44,417 bases of DNA from Oscillospiraceae bacterium (GCA_017411225.1 JAFRDQ010000058.1:1-44417); one strand, 5' to 3'. Positions 23,428 through 31,732 are shown, counted from the first letter of the stretch. The notes: a model not told the origin generated them from the sequence alone. Numbers and translations: made by a program.

Positions 23428-24054
23428 TTACTTGATTGCCAGTACTGCAAGCCATGGTTTTGACGGGTGATGGTACACGGTGATGGCTGTGAAGCCGGCG
23501 GCTTTCAGCGTTGCCTCGAGCTGCTCGGCGGTATGGCACTTCATGCCGTCGATGATCTGCTCAAACTTCAGGCTCGCCGCGTCCGTGCCGTCGGACTCGT
23601 TGCAGATGAGAAACGCGCCGCCCGGTTTCAGCACGCGCGCGACCTCGGCAAAGCACTTCTCCAGCCCCGGCCAGAAATAGACCGTCTCAAACGCCGTGGC
23701 GAGATCATACGCACCGCTCTCCATCGGGAGGGCGGAGACATCGCCCTGCAGCACCTCGCAGCGCTCCGCCGCGATCGCTTCGGCATTATACGCCGCCGCC
23801 TTCTCGACGGACAGGGCGGAATAATCCACGGCGGTCACGCGCGCCATCGGATATCGCCCCAGCAATTCAGCCGCGTTTCTTCCGCCGCCGCAGCCGAGCT
23901 CCGCGATGCGCTGCGGCTCGACGTCTTTCAGGTATGCCATGCCCCAGTCCGCCATCCTGGCGTGGCCGCCGTTCATGCCGGAGATCATGAGCTTACCGAG
24001 AACGCCCTCCGGCTTCCTGGTCTGATTGAAATACTGTTTGAGCAGGCCCATCAT
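23428..24054 (-). CDS. Class I SAM-dependent methyltransferase
   Basis: A 208-residue methyltransferase of the UbiE/Methyltransf_11/25 type. Motif I is AELGCGGGRNAAEL (about residues 51-64) and binds SAM. The acidic end of beta-2 is VTAVDYSALS, LQGDVSALP is motif II-like, and VARVLKPGGAFLICNE is motif III. The N-terminus (FNQTRKPEGVLGKLMISGMN) recurs in small-molecule methyltransferases of this group. The start (ATGATG) overlaps the upstream gene's stop by 4 bases, indicating co-translation with the LCMT-like methyltransferase. The substrate is unknown. Pairs like this often modify small molecules or detoxify compounds, but the sequence alone does not say. Confidence 0.88.
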   Translation of the reverse strand: MMGLLKQYFNQTRKPEGVLGKLMISGMNGGHARMADWGMAYLKDVEPQRIAELGCGGGRNAAELLGRYPMARVTAVDYSALSVEKAAAYNAEAIAAERCEVLQGDVSALPMESGAYDLATAFETVYFWPGLEKCFAEVARVLKPGGAFLICNESDGTDAASLKFEQIIDGMKCHTAEQLEATLKAAGFTAITVYHHPSKPWLAVLAIK

Positions 24055-24899
24055 GCGCCCTCCTTTTCAAAATCCATGCGAATGATCTGCATGTTCATAA
24101 AGCGGTCCGCGATCTTCGCAAGCAGACGGAATGCACCGGGGACGGACGGGTCGCGCAAATCGTTGTAGCCGAGCATATAGCCGCGGCTCGTGACCCTTGC
24201 GTTCGTCATCCACGGGAGGATATCTGCCTCGAGGCTGTCCACCTTGAAGTAATCGGAGATGCTGGTGACGCCCGCGTCCTTCACCCACGTTTTCAGCATG
24301 ATCTTCACGGCGCGCTTGTTCGCCGCGTCGAAGCAGAGCCTGCCGCCGGGAAAGCGCTGCGCCATGGCGGGCAGGAGCGTTTTCATGTCCTCGGTCTTGA
24401 AATAATAGAACACGCCCGCCGCGAGGAAGAACACGCCGTTCGACGCGTCAATCTCGTCAAACCACGAGAGATCGTTGAGATCGGCGGCGAGGTTCTTCAC
24501 CCGCTCCGACTCCGGGAGCAGCTCGTTTCGGACCGCAATGACGTCCGGCAGGTCGATGTTACAGATACGGCACTGGCCGTTGTCGCAGTTTTCCGCCGTC
24601 TGGTCGAGACCGCAGCCGAGATTGACGAGCGCGGCCTTCGGGTGCTCGGAGAGATATGCCCCCGCCTCGATCATCAGGTCGCTCTCGCGCATGGCGACCT
24701 CGAGCGCGCCGAAACGGTAGCCCATGCCGGAGGCCTTCGCCTCGAGCGGAGAGAAATCATAGTCGATGCGCTCAATGAGCTCCACCGCCTTCGGATCCTG
24801 AAACAGATTCGGAAACTGCTCGGTGCAGAGCTTTCGCCCGAAGAGCGGAATGACCAGCGTCTCCTGCACGGTGTTTTTCTCTATGTGTGTTTTTTCCAT
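24051..24899 (-). CDS. SAM-dependent methyltransferase, leucine carboxyl methyltransferase (LCMT/Ppm1) family
   Basis: A 282-residue protein. ATG 24899 is preferred over an in-frame ATG at 24935 because GAGGG lies just upstream. The LCMT family features are ALVNLGCGLDQTAEN (SAM-binding motif I), NIDLPDVIAVRNELLP, and FFLAAGVFYYF. Bacterial members of this family O-methylate small carboxylic acids or polyketides; the leucine carboxyl role is eukaryotic. The C-terminal part (ARVTSRGYMLGYNDL) is typical of the Clostridia subgroup. It is the first gene of a two-gene operon with the class I methyltransferase and is controlled by a promoter whose -10 abuts an inverted repeat. The real substrate is unknown. 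Confidence 0.85.
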   Translation of the reverse strand: MEKTHIEKNTVQETLVIPLFGRKLCTEQFPNLFQDPKAVELIERIDYDFSPLEAKASGMGYRFGALEVAMRESDLMIEAGAYLSEHPKAALVNLGCGLDQTAENCDNGQCRICNIDLPDVIAVRNELLPESERVKNLAADLNDLSWFDEIDASNGVFFLAAGVFYYFKTEDMKTLLPAMAQRFPGGRLCFDAANKRAVKIMLKTWVKDAGVTSISDYFKVDSLEADILPWMTNARVTSRGYMLGYNDLRDPSVPGAFRLLAKIADRFMNMQIIRMDFEKEGA

Positions 24900-24950
24900 G
24901 TCGCAGCCCTCACTTTTTCCCGAGCAGCAGCGCATGGCCTGCCGCCAGTT

Positions 24951-24993
24951 GTTAGCTTGCGCTAACTATAACACGCAGGTTTACGGATTTCAA
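24951..24993 (-). promoter_or_regulatory. Promoter and operator-like inverted repeat of the methyltransferase operon
   Basis: On the minus strand, TTGAAA (24993-24988) and TATAGT (24970-24965) are 17 bases apart. GTTAGC (24951-24956) and GCTAAC (24961-24966), spaced by 4 bases, form a palindrome that touches the -10 and covers the start point. That is a typical position for a TetR/MarR-type repressor site. No regulator gene is adjacent. Confidence 0.65.
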
Positions 24994-25020
24994 GCTTTTT
25001 TGAGACGGACCGTTTTCGGC

Positions 25021-25056
25021 AAATAAAAAACAAGCACCCACCGGAGTGAGTGCTTG
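25021..25056 (-). terminator. Terminator of the rplM-rpsI operon
   Basis: CAAGCAC..CAC (25031-25041) pairs with GTG.GTGCTTG (25046-25056). On the minus strand the stem is followed by TTTTTT (25030-25025). It lies 11 bases after the rpsI stop. Confidence 0.9.
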
Positions 25057-25067
25057 CAAATGACAGT

Positions 25068-25478
25068 TTAGCGCTTGCTGAACTGCGGAGCGCGACGGGC
25101 TGCTTTGAGACCGTACTTTTTACGCTCTTTCATGCGAGGATCGCGGGTGAGGAAGCCGGCGGCCTTCAGAGGCGCACGGTAGCTCTCGTCCACGAGGAGC
25201 AGAGCGCGGGAGATGCCATGACGGATGGCGCCGGCCTGACCGGTCACGCCGCCGCCGGTGACGGTTGCGACGATGTCGACCTTGCCGAGGGTGTTGGTGG
25301 TGACAAGGGGCTGACGGACGATGAGCTTCAGGGTATCGAGACCGAAGTACTCCTCGATGTCACGGCCGTTGATCGTGATCGCGCCGGTGCCGTTCGGGAA
25401 CAGGTGCACGCGGGCAACGGAGGACTTTCTGCGGCCGGTGCCGTACATATAATCTTTCTTGGGCTTATAGGTTGCCAT
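25068..25478 (-). CDS. rpsI: 30S ribosomal protein S9
   Basis: A 136-residue protein of normal length. It contains [13 protein letters not shown], then [31 protein letters not shown], and the invariant basic C-terminus [18 protein letters not shown], which reaches the P-site tRNA. The six N-terminal residues before DYMYGTGRR are a small extension common in Clostridia. It is the second gene of the conserved rplM-rpsI pair, 16 bases after rplM, with GGAGG upstream. Confidence 0.98.
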   Translation of the reverse strand: MATYKPKKDYMYGTGRRKSSVARVHLFPNGTGAITINGRDIEEYFGLDTLKLIVRQPLVTTNTLGKVDIVATVTGGGVTGQAGAIRHGISRALLLVDESYRAPLKAAGFLTRDPRMKERKKYGLKAARRAPQFSKR

Positions 25479-25494
25479 GATTTATTCCTCCTTC

Positions 25495-25923
25495 TCAGCG
25501 ATCCCAGACTTCGGGCTTCTGGGCAGCGTGGGGATGCTCGGCGCCGCGATAGATCTTCAGGCGGCGGAGCTGCCACTGGGCGATGCTGTTCTTCTGCAGC
25601 ATGCCGCGGACGGCCAGACGCATGGCCAGCTCGGGCTTGTCCTTCATGAGCTTCTTGTACTGCGTCTCATGCAGGCCGCCGGGATAACCGGAATGGGTGC
25701 GATAATACTTCTGCTCGAGCTTCTTGCCGGTGAGGACCGCCTGCTCGGCGTTGATGATGACGACGAAATGACCGCAGTCAACATGGGGGGTGTAGGTAGG
25801 ATCGAGCTTGCCGCGCAGAAGATCCGCCGCGATGGCAGCGGTCTTGCCCATGGGCTTGCCGGCAGCATCCAGAACGTACCACTTGCGAGCGACTTCGCCG
25901 CTCTTGAGCATAGTCGTGGACAT
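25495..25923 (-). CDS. rplM: 50S ribosomal protein L13
   Basis: A 142-residue protein, normal length. ATG 25923 is chosen because of GGAGGC ten bases upstream and because homologues begin just before KWYVLDAAGKPMG. Landmarks are AADLLRGK, DCGHFVVIINAE, YYRTHSGYPGGL and AVRGMLQKN. First gene of the rplM-rpsI operon. The leader begins with a GC-rich hairpin, where L13 autoregulation would be expected. Confidence 0.98.
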   Translation of the reverse strand: MSTTMLKSGEVARKWYVLDAAGKPMGKTAAIAADLLRGKLDPTYTPHVDCGHFVVIINAEQAVLTGKKLEQKYYRTHSGYPGGLHETQYKKLMKDKPELAMRLAVRGMLQKNSIAQWQLRRLKIYRGAEHPHAAQKPEVWDR

Positions 25924-25964
25924 ATGGTTTTGCCTCCAATAAATAATGAAAATACAGTGTTCAG

Positions 25965-25978
25965 GCGCGTTTGCGCGC
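25965..25978 (-). promoter_or_regulatory. Leader hairpin at the 5' end of rplM mRNA
   Basis: GCGCG (25965-25969) pairs with CGCGC (25974-25978) around a 4-base loop, starting at about the predicted transcription start. Ribosomal-protein leaders bound by L13 are known in Firmicutes. Whether this hairpin is one is inference. Confidence 0.4.
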
Positions 25979-25984
25979 TTTATT

Positions 25985-26013
25985 TTTATACCACAAGCGG
26001 GATGGGAAGTCAA
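25985..26013 (-). promoter_or_regulatory. Promoter of rplM-rpsI
   Basis: On the minus strand, TTGACT (26013-26008) and TATAAA (25990-25985) are separated by 17 bases. A leader of about 55 bases follows. Confidence 0.8.
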
Positions 26014-26093
26014 CAGGATTTTTGATTAGATCATTAAATGCTCCCGAAATCGCTTGTTTTCTCTTGTTTGCTCTTTAAATCTCGTATTCGATT

Positions 26094-27077
26094 TTACTTT
26101 TCGAGCCAGTCGGGATCGTCTGTGCTGCCGTAGATCGGGTGGAGCGAGTGGCGGATGGCGTTCGCCTGAGAGATCTCGCCCTGATTCGTATGCGCGAGAA
26201 AGTGCCAGGCGATGAAGATGCCGATGGCCATAAAGAGCAGCTCCGCGAGGCTCTCCTGCAGCATGACGCCGACGCCGACGCTGGTGAAGAGATAGTTGAG
26301 CGTATAGCGCATGGCGGGCAGGAGCGTCATGCCGTACTCCTGCTTGAAGCTGATCGTGACGGCGAGAAACTCGAGCAGCACAACGCCCGCGAGGGAGAGC
26401 AGAATGATGATTACGATCGATCCGGTGCTGCGCTTGCCGTTCAGCTTCCGGTAGCCCCACATGGCGCAGAGCGGCACGAGGGCGAAGAGCACGGTATAGA
26501 TCCGGTCGAAGAGCAGGATCGACAGCAGACTCGGCACCAGCCCTACGAGCACGCCGATTACGCCGCCGATGAAGCCGGTGAGATAGCTCCCCTTGCGCTG
26601 GTTTTCCTCCGCGGCCTGCTTGGTCGTCTCGGTCATGGTGTTGACGCAGGCGGCGTGGACGGGCTGATAGCCCCCGATGAGGCAGAGGCTGTCCGGATGT
26701 TCTTTGCCGCAGACAGCGCAGGTGTGCGCGGGCGCGACGTTTTTTTTGCGCAGAGCGTCCGCGATCGCATTCAGCGCGGCCTCGAACTGATCGGCGTAGG
26801 GCGTCTTTTTATCCACGGTGAGCGTGCAGGTGATATGATCGCCGTTGTTCACGCAGCCGAGCAGCTTCCCCGGCAGGCGGCTTTTGAGCTCCGCGCGCAG
26901 GGCCTTGGCGAGGGCGCGGTCCTTCCGATCGAGCCGGACGGCGAAATCGAGATAGTAATAGGGCGCGCTGTGGCGCACCGTGACGGCATAGCCGTCCCAG
27001 ACGCCGATGTATGCCGCGCCGACGGCTCCGATGCCAAGGCGCGCGAGCGCATTGGATACGGCTTGATTGGTAGCCAT
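26094..27077 (-). CDS. Membrane protein with N-terminal cytoplasmic domain and Cys-rich motif, unknown function
   Basis: A 327-residue protein I do not recognise. Residues about 1-115 are a soluble domain (GAAYIGVWDGYAVTVRHSAP, acidic/basic mix). A possible zinc-binding motif follows, CAVCGKEHPDSLC with a later HAAC. Residues about 165-305 hold four or five hydrophobic segments, for example GFIGGVIGVLVGLVPSLL and IVIIILLSLAGVVLLEFLAV. The tail is short and polar. The start has GAGGAG. It lies 60 bases after rplT, behind a moderate terminator, and may be expressed by read-through from the infC operon. The combination of a small Cys-rich module and C-terminal helices suggests a membrane protein with a cytosolic sensor domain; this is inference. 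Confidence 0.75.
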   Translation of the reverse strand: MATNQAVSNALARLGIGAVGAAYIGVWDGYAVTVRHSAPYYYLDFAVRLDRKDRALAKALRAELKSRLPGKLLGCVNNGDHITCTLTVDKKTPYADQFEAALNAIADALRKKNVAPAHTCAVCGKEHPDSLCLIGGYQPVHAACVNTMTETTKQAAEENQRKGSYLTGFIGGVIGVLVGLVPSLLSILLFDRIYTVLFALVPLCAMWGYRKLNGKRSTGSIVIIILLSLAGVVLLEFLAVTISFKQEYGMTLLPAMRYTLNYLFTSVGVGVMLQESLAELLFMAIGIFIAWHFLAHTNQGEISQANAIRHSLHPIYGSTDDPDWLEK

Positions 27078-27095
27078 GGTAATCTCCTCTTTGCG

Positions 27096-27124
27096 AAAAC
27101 TGCCGCCCGGGTTGCGGACGGCAG
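27096..27124 (-). terminator. Moderate terminator after rplT
   Basis: On the minus strand a 10-bp stem with one G-T pair (27124-27115 with 27109-27100) is followed by only four T residues. Partial read-through into the membrane-protein gene is plausible. Confidence 0.6.
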
Positions 27125-27137
27125 AGTTGGGTTCTGA

Positions 27138-27491
27138 TTAGAGCGCTGCTTTCGCCTGCTCGCAGAGCGCGGTGAAGGCGGCGGGATCGTGGATCGCGGT
27201 CTCGGAGAGCATCTTGCGGTTCATATCGATACCGGCGAGCTTCAGACCGTGCATGAAGGTGGAGTAGTTCATGCCGTTGGCCTTGCAGCCGGCGCTGATG
27301 CGGGTGATCCACAGCTTGCGGAAGTCTCTCTTCTTCTGCTTGCGGCCGACATAAGCGTAACGGCCGGACTTCATGACCTGCTCGTTGGCCATCTTGAAGT
27401 GGCGGGACTTGTTGCCCCAGTAACCCTTCGCGAGGCCCAGAACTTTATTTCTATGCTTGCGCGTCATCATCGCGCCTTTAACTCTTGCCAT
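27138..27491 (-). CDS. rplT: 50S ribosomal protein L20
   Basis: A 117-residue protein of standard length. The basic N-terminus ([20 protein letters not shown]) is followed by [25 protein letters not shown] and [19 protein letters not shown]20 is needed for early 50S assembly and in Firmicutes represses its own infC-rpmI-rplT operon by transcription attenuation. Third gene of that operon. Confidence 0.98.
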   Translation of the reverse strand: MARVKGAMMTRKHRNKVLGLAKGYWGNKSRHFKMANEQVMKSGRYAYVGRKQKKRDFRKLWITRISAGCKANGMNYSTFMHGLKLAGIDMNRKMLSETAIHDPAAFTALCEQAKAAL

Positions 27492-27537
27492 GTTTGGTTA
27501 TCCTCCTATTCGTATCGTGAAACAAACAAGCCGCAGC

Positions 27538-27735
27538 TTATTTGTAGGGAATCATTTTCTTGATGGTGGCGTCGTTGGTCTTGTCAGCGTAGGTGGTGCT
27601 GCGCAGACGACGGCAGCGCTTGGTGTCCTTCTTGGTGAGGATATGGCTCTTGTAGGCGTGGGCGCGCTTGACCTTGCCGGTCTTGGTGAGATTGAATCTC
27701 TTCTTCGCACCGCTGTGAGATTTCAGCTTGGGCAT
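27538..27735 (-). CDS. rpmI: 50S ribosomal protein L35
   Basis: A 65-residue protein: [20 protein letters not shown], then [15 protein letters not shown] and the C-terminal MIPYK. Normal length and conserved place between infC and rplT. Confidence 0.98.
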   Translation of the reverse strand: MPKLKSHSGAKKRFNLTKTGKVKRAHAYKSHILTKKDTKRCRRLRSTTYADKTNDATIKKMIPYK

Positions 27736-27762
27736 ATTGGTGTTCTCCTTCCTAGATGTTAC

Positions 27763-28293
27763 TTACTTCTTATTGTTGCCCTGCGGCTTCGGCGAGAGGA
27801 ACATGGACATGTTTCTCCCCTCGAGCTTGGGCTGCTTATCCAGATTGGCAAGCTCAGCGCACTGCTCGGCAAATTTGCGCAGCAGCTGCTCGCCAATGTT
27901 GGTATGGGCCATCTCTCTGCCGCGGAAGCGAACCGTGACCTTGACGCGGTCGCCGTCGCGGAGGAACTTCTGGGCATTTTTCAGCTTGGTGTTGAAATCG
28001 TTCTCGCCGATGCTGGGCGACATCCGAATCTCCTTCACCTCAATGACGTGCTGATTCTTACGCGCTTCCTTCTCGCGCTTGGACTGCTCGAAGCGATACT
28101 TGCCGTAGTCCATGATCTTGCACACGGGCGGGTTGGAGCCCGGGGCGATCTTCACGAGATCGAGATCCTTCTCCTCAGCGATCTGCAGCGCTTCAGCGGA
28201 CGACATGATGCCGAGCTGCGCGCCGTCCTCGCCGATGACGCGGACCTCCTTATCGCGAATGTCGTCATTGATTTGATAGTTTACGGTTGCGAT
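27763..28293 (-). CDS. infC: Translation initiation factor IF-3, predicted AUC start
   Basis: A 176-residue factor when begun at ATC 28293 (IATVNYQINDDIRDKEVRVI). This codon lies seven bases after a strong GGAGGTG and is where homologues start. No ATG, GTG or TTG is in frame nearby; the nearest in-frame ATG (28377) lies in the leader. infC in Escherichia coli and other bacteria begins with AUU, letting IF-3 suppress its own translation, so AUC here fits the same logic. Domains: N-terminal IF3-N to about residue 75 and C-terminal IF3-C with VRFRGREMAHTNIG. The protein discriminates initiator tRNA and splits 70S ribosomes. First gene of infC-rpmI-rplT. Confidence 0.93.
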   Translation of the reverse strand: MATVNYQINDDIRDKEVRVIGEDGAQLGIMSSAEALQIAEEKDLDLVKIAPGSNPPVCKIMDYGKYRFEQSKREKEARKNQHVIEVKEIRMSPSIGENDFNTKLKNAQKFLRDGDRVKVTVRFRGREMAHTNIGEQLLRKFAEQCAELANLDKQPKLEGRNMSMFLSPKPQGNNKK

Positions 28294-28318
28294 AGGAACA
28301 CACCTCCAGAAATGGTAC

Positions 28319-28354
28319 CGAAAAACAAAAAGCGCGGACGCAAAGCGACCGCAC
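28319..28354 (-). terminator. Leader terminator (attenuator) of the infC operon
   Basis: On the minus strand, GTGCGG-T-CGC pairs with GCG-T-CCGCGC (28354-28332) around TTT, followed by TTTTTGTTTTT. It sits between the promoter and infC, as expected for the L20-controlled attenuation known in Firmicutes. Upstream leader sequences (28378-28440) contain further GC-rich complementary segments that could form the alternative fold. Confidence 0.8.
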
Positions 28355-28458
28355 AACATACTCCCCGGGAGAAACACTCTCGGGCGGCATATTGACCGCG
28401 GGCGCGCAATTGCGGCCGGGTGAGGCGGAAAACCGCCTGCTTCCTTTTAGGCTCTGTT

Positions 28459-28487
28459 ATATTAGCAGACGCGGAGAGCATTGTCAA
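28459..28487 (-). promoter_or_regulatory. Promoter of the infC operon
   Basis: On the minus strand, a perfect TTGACA (28487-28482) and TAATAT (28464-28459) are 17 bases apart. The leader to infC is about 160 bases. Confidence 0.85.
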
Positions 28488-28563
28488 GAGTTTTTTGCTG
28501 AAATTTCAGAGAAAAATGGCGAGGATGTTTTCCCCTTCCGGTGTTTTCTTTGGCGGTGGATTG

Positions 28564-28572
28564 TGTTATAAT
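28564..28572 (+). promoter_or_regulatory. Extended -10 promoter of the apbE gene
   Basis: TGT-TATAAT at 28564-28572 is a full extended -10. No good -35 box is seen, as is usual for this class. The leader is about 30 bases. Confidence 0.6.
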
Positions 28573-28610
28573 GTATCATCTATTATTATGAACATTCCGA
28601 GGGAAGCATC

Positions 28611-29651
28611 ATGCGTTCTGTTTTTACGAAAAGTATCATTCTCGCCGTCTGCCTTGCGCTTTGTTTTTCACTCGCTGGGTGCGGGTCGGCGAAGATGGAG
28701 ACGAAGCAAATCACCGCCTTCAATGCGCCGATTGACATCACCGCCTACGGGCGGCATGCCGCGCAGGGCATTTCGGACGCCGCGGCGGCCTACACGAGCC
28801 TGGAGGCGATGATCGACCCGGAGCTGGAGACAAGCAAGATCTGGGCGATCAACCACGCGGGCGGCGCGGCCGTGACCGTGAACGCGCAGGTGGCCGGCAT
28901 GATTCAGGCGGCGCAGCAGGTCTCGAAGCAGACAGACGGCGCGCTGGACCTGACGGTCTATCCGCTGGTGAAGCTCTGGGGCTTCGTGGACGATCAGTTC
29001 TACGCGCCGGAGGAGACGGAGATCGACGCGCTGCTCGCGCACGTGGGCATGGACAAGCTGTCCATCGCGCCGGATCAGGAGAACAGCGGGTATCTCGTCT
29101 CTGTGCAGGACGGGGCGGAGATCTCGCTTGCATCCGTTGCGGGCGGAGCTGTTACGGGCTTTGCCGTGAGCGCGATGCGTGCCGCGGGCGTGAACAGCGG
29201 CGTGATTTCCATGGGCGGCTGTGTGCAGACGCTCGGGCAGAAGCCGGACGGCAGCCAGTGGAACATTGCGATCATGGACCCGAACAACCCGAACGACTAT
29301 CTCGGCTATCTCTCCGTCGGCGAGACCGCCGTTTGCACCAGCACGAGCACCGACCACAGCTTCACGCAGCGCGGCTCGCTCTATCACCACATCATCAACC
29401 CCGAGAGCGGCGAGCCGTCCAACAGCGGACTGCGCAGCGTGGTGATCGTCTGCCCGGACGGTCAGCTGGCCGACTGCCTGTCCACGGCGCTCTTCGTGCG
29501 CGGCGAGCGCGAGGCGCTCAAATACTGGCGCAGCAGCCACGCGTTTGAGATGGTGCTCATCACAAACGACTGGCGCATCGTCGTGACGGACGGACTTTAC
29601 AGCGCGTTCCACTCCAACACCGACAGCTATACGATCAGCTTTGTGAAATAA
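28611..29651 (+). CDS. apbE: FAD:protein FMN transferase (ApbE family lipoprotein)
   Basis: A 346-residue lipoprotein with signal and lipobox LCFSLAGC (Cys about residue 24). The ApbE domain covers the rest. ALDLTVYPLVKLWGF is the family signature for FAD binding. SLASVAGGAVTGFAV takes the place of the usual DLGGIAKGYA. Later motifs are SMGG, HHIINPESGEP and the metal/FAD loop STSTDHS. It transfers FMN to Thr/Ser of extracytoplasmic flavoproteins such as Rnf/Nqr subunits or FMN-binding-domain reductases, using FAD and Mg. No substrate flavoprotein gene is adjacent. The start has a GAGGGAAGC box. The next gene, recG, follows 14 bases later. Confidence 0.9.
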   Translation: MRSVFTKSIILAVCLALCFSLAGCGSAKMETKQITAFNAPIDITAYGRHAAQGISDAAAAYTSLEAMIDPELETSKIWAINHAGGAAVTVNAQVAGMIQAAQQVSKQTDGALDLTVYPLVKLWGFVDDQFYAPEETEIDALLAHVGMDKLSIAPDQENSGYLVSVQDGAEISLASVAGGAVTGFAVSAMRAAGVNSGVISMGGCVQTLGQKPDGSQWNIAIMDPNNPNDYLGYLSVGETAVCTSTSTDHSFTQRGSLYHHIINPESGEPSNSGLRSVVIVCPDGQLADCLSTALFVRGEREALKYWRSSHAFEMVLITNDWRIVVTDGLYSAFHSNTDSYTISFVK

Positions 29652-29665
29652 ACACGGAGGCAGGC

Positions 29666-31732
29666 ATGACAATCACGGCAGAGAGCCCCATCTCCGCGCT
29701 GCGGGGCGTGGGGCCGAAGAAGGCCGCGGCCTTCGAGAAGCTGGGCGTGAACACCGTGGGCGACCTCGTGACGCTCTTTCCGAGACGATATGAGGACCGC
29801 ACGCGCTTTACGCCCATTGCGCTGGCCATGCCCGGGGACACGGTGTGCATCCGGGCGATGGTGGCGGCGCCGCCGCGCTTAAACCGCATTCGGCGCGGCA
29901 TGGAGCTGGTGAAGCTCCGCGCCGTGGACGACACGGGCGCGGTGGAGATCACCTATTTCAATCAGACCTATCGAAAGGACTCCCTGCATCAGGGGGAGAC
30001 CTATATTTTTTATGGAAAGGTCGGCGTTGTCGGGCAGAGAAAGACGCTGACAAACCCGGTGGCCGAGCGCGAGGACCGCGCGGGCTCACCCGGCAGCGTG
30101 ACGGGGCGGATCATGCCGATCTATCCCTTAAGCGCGGGACTGACGCAGCGCGTGATGCTCGACGCGGTGCGCGCAGCGCTCGACCTCTGCGGGGACGATC
30201 TGCCGAACGCGCTGCCGGAGGAGATCTTAAACCAACACGGCCTTGCGCAGGCGGGCTTTGCCTATGAGAACATCCACTTCCCCGCCGATCTCGGCGCGCT
30301 GGAGCTGGCGCGGCGGCGGCTCATTTTCGAGGAGCTTTTCGTGCTCTCGTGCGCGATGGGGCGCATGCGCGGCGAGCGCAGCCGCACCGGCGGACTGAAG
30401 ATGGCGCCGCAGAAGGTGCAGGAGTTTTTCTCCGCGCTCCCCTTCACGCCCACGGGCGCGCAGGAGCGCGCGGTTTTGAGCGCGGCGGACGACATGTGCT
30501 CCGGCGCGCTGATGAACCGGCTGATTCAGGGCGACGTCGGCTCCGGCAAAACGATGATCGCGGCGGCCTGCGTCTGGTACGTTTGGAAAAACGGCTATCA
30601 GTGCGCGTTCATGGCGCCGACGGAAATTCTCGCCGAGCAGCACGAAAAGACGCTCAAGGGCTTTTTAGAGCCGCTCGGGCTGCGCGTTGGTCGGCTCGTG
30701 GGCAGCATGACGGCAAAGCAGAAGCGCGAGGTGAACGAGCTTTTGCAGGCGGGGCTGCTGGACGTGGTCGTCGGCACGCACGCGCTGATTCAGGACTCGG
30801 TGCACTTTCAAAAGCTCGGGCTCGTGATCACGGACGAGCAGCACCGCTTCGGCGTGGGCCAGCGCTCGGCGCTGACGGAAAAGGGCGACCATCCGCACAC
30901 GCTCGTCATGAGCGCGACGCCGATTCCGCGCACGCTGGCGCTGATGATCTACGGCGATCTCGACGTGAGCGTGATTGACGAGCTGCCGCCCGGACGGCAG
31001 CCGATCGAGACCTACGTGGTGGACGAGCGCTATCGCGAGCGGCTGAACGCCTTTATGGAAAGGCTGATTGCCGAGGGGCGGCAGGTGTTCGTGGTCTGCC
31101 CGATGGTGGAGGAAAACGAGGAGCTGCCGGAGGGACTCAAGAGCGCCGAGGAGCACGCGCGCACGATTCAGAGCGCGCTGCCGAGCCGCCGCGTGGCCTG
31201 CGTGCACGGGCGGATGAAGGCGAAGGACAAGGAGGCCGTGATGGCCGCCTTTGCCGCCGGAGAGACGGATATCCTCGTGGCGACGACGGTGATCGAGGTC
31301 GGCGTGGACGTGCCGAACGCGGCGCTGATGATCGTGGAGAATGCAGAGCGCTTCGGCTTAAGCCAGCTGCACCAGCTCCGCGGCCGCATCGGGCGCGGGA
31401 AATTTCAGTCCTACTGCATTCTCGTCTCCGACTCCGAGACGCCGGAGGCCAAGGCGCGGCTGCGCGTGATGAAAGAGACGTCCGACGGCTTCAAGATCGC
31501 GGAGGCGGATCTGCGGCAGCGCGGGCCGGGCGACTTTTTCGGCAGCCGGCAGCACGGTCTGCCGGAGATGCACGTGGCCGATCTCTGCGACGATATGAAC
31601 GTGCTCGAGGAGGCGAGAGACGCGGCGCAGGCGCTGCTGCAGCGCGACCCGAATCTCGACGAACCCGGCAACCGCCGGCTGAAAGCGCAGTGCGACCGGC
31701 TCTTTGAGATCAACGCCGGACGGCTGAACTGA
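29666..31732 (+). CDS. recG: ATP-dependent DNA helicase RecG
   Basis: A 688-residue helicase. The N-terminal wedge/OB domain (RGVGPKKAAAFEKLGV, LFPRRYEDR) recognises forked DNA. Helicase motifs follow: QGDVGSGKT (Walker A), APTEILAEQH, DEQHRFGVGQR (DEQH box), SATPIPRT, then TTVIEVGVDVPNA, QLHQLRGRIGRG and the TRG-like FFGSRQHG. Length is normal. It remodels stalled replication forks and branched recombination intermediates in the cytoplasm. GGAGG precedes the start, and co-transcription with apbE is likely from the 14-base gap. Confidence 0.97.
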   Translation: MTITAESPISALRGVGPKKAAAFEKLGVNTVGDLVTLFPRRYEDRTRFTPIALAMPGDTVCIRAMVAAPPRLNRIRRGMELVKLRAVDDTGAVEITYFNQTYRKDSLHQGETYIFYGKVGVVGQRKTLTNPVAEREDRAGSPGSVTGRIMPIYPLSAGLTQRVMLDAVRAALDLCGDDLPNALPEEILNQHGLAQAGFAYENIHFPADLGALELARRRLIFEELFVLSCAMGRMRGERSRTGGLKMAPQKVQEFFSALPFTPTGAQERAVLSAADDMCSGALMNRLIQGDVGSGKTMIAAACVWYVWKNGYQCAFMAPTEILAEQHEKTLKGFLEPLGLRVGRLVGSMTAKQKREVNELLQAGLLDVVVGTHALIQDSVHFQKLGLVITDEQHRFGVGQRSALTEKGDHPHTLVMSATPIPRTLALMIYGDLDVSVIDELPPGRQPIETYVVDERYRERLNAFMERLIAEGRQVFVVCPMVEENEELPEGLKSAEEHARTIQSALPSRRVACVHGRMKAKDKEAVMAAFAAGETDILVATTVIEVGVDVPNAALMIVENAERFGLSQLHQLRGRIGRGKFQSYCILVSDSETPEAKARLRVMKETSDGFKIAEADLRQRGPGDFFGSRQHGLPEMHVADLCDDMNVLEEARDAAQALLQRDPNLDEPGNRRLKAQCDRLFEINAGRLN

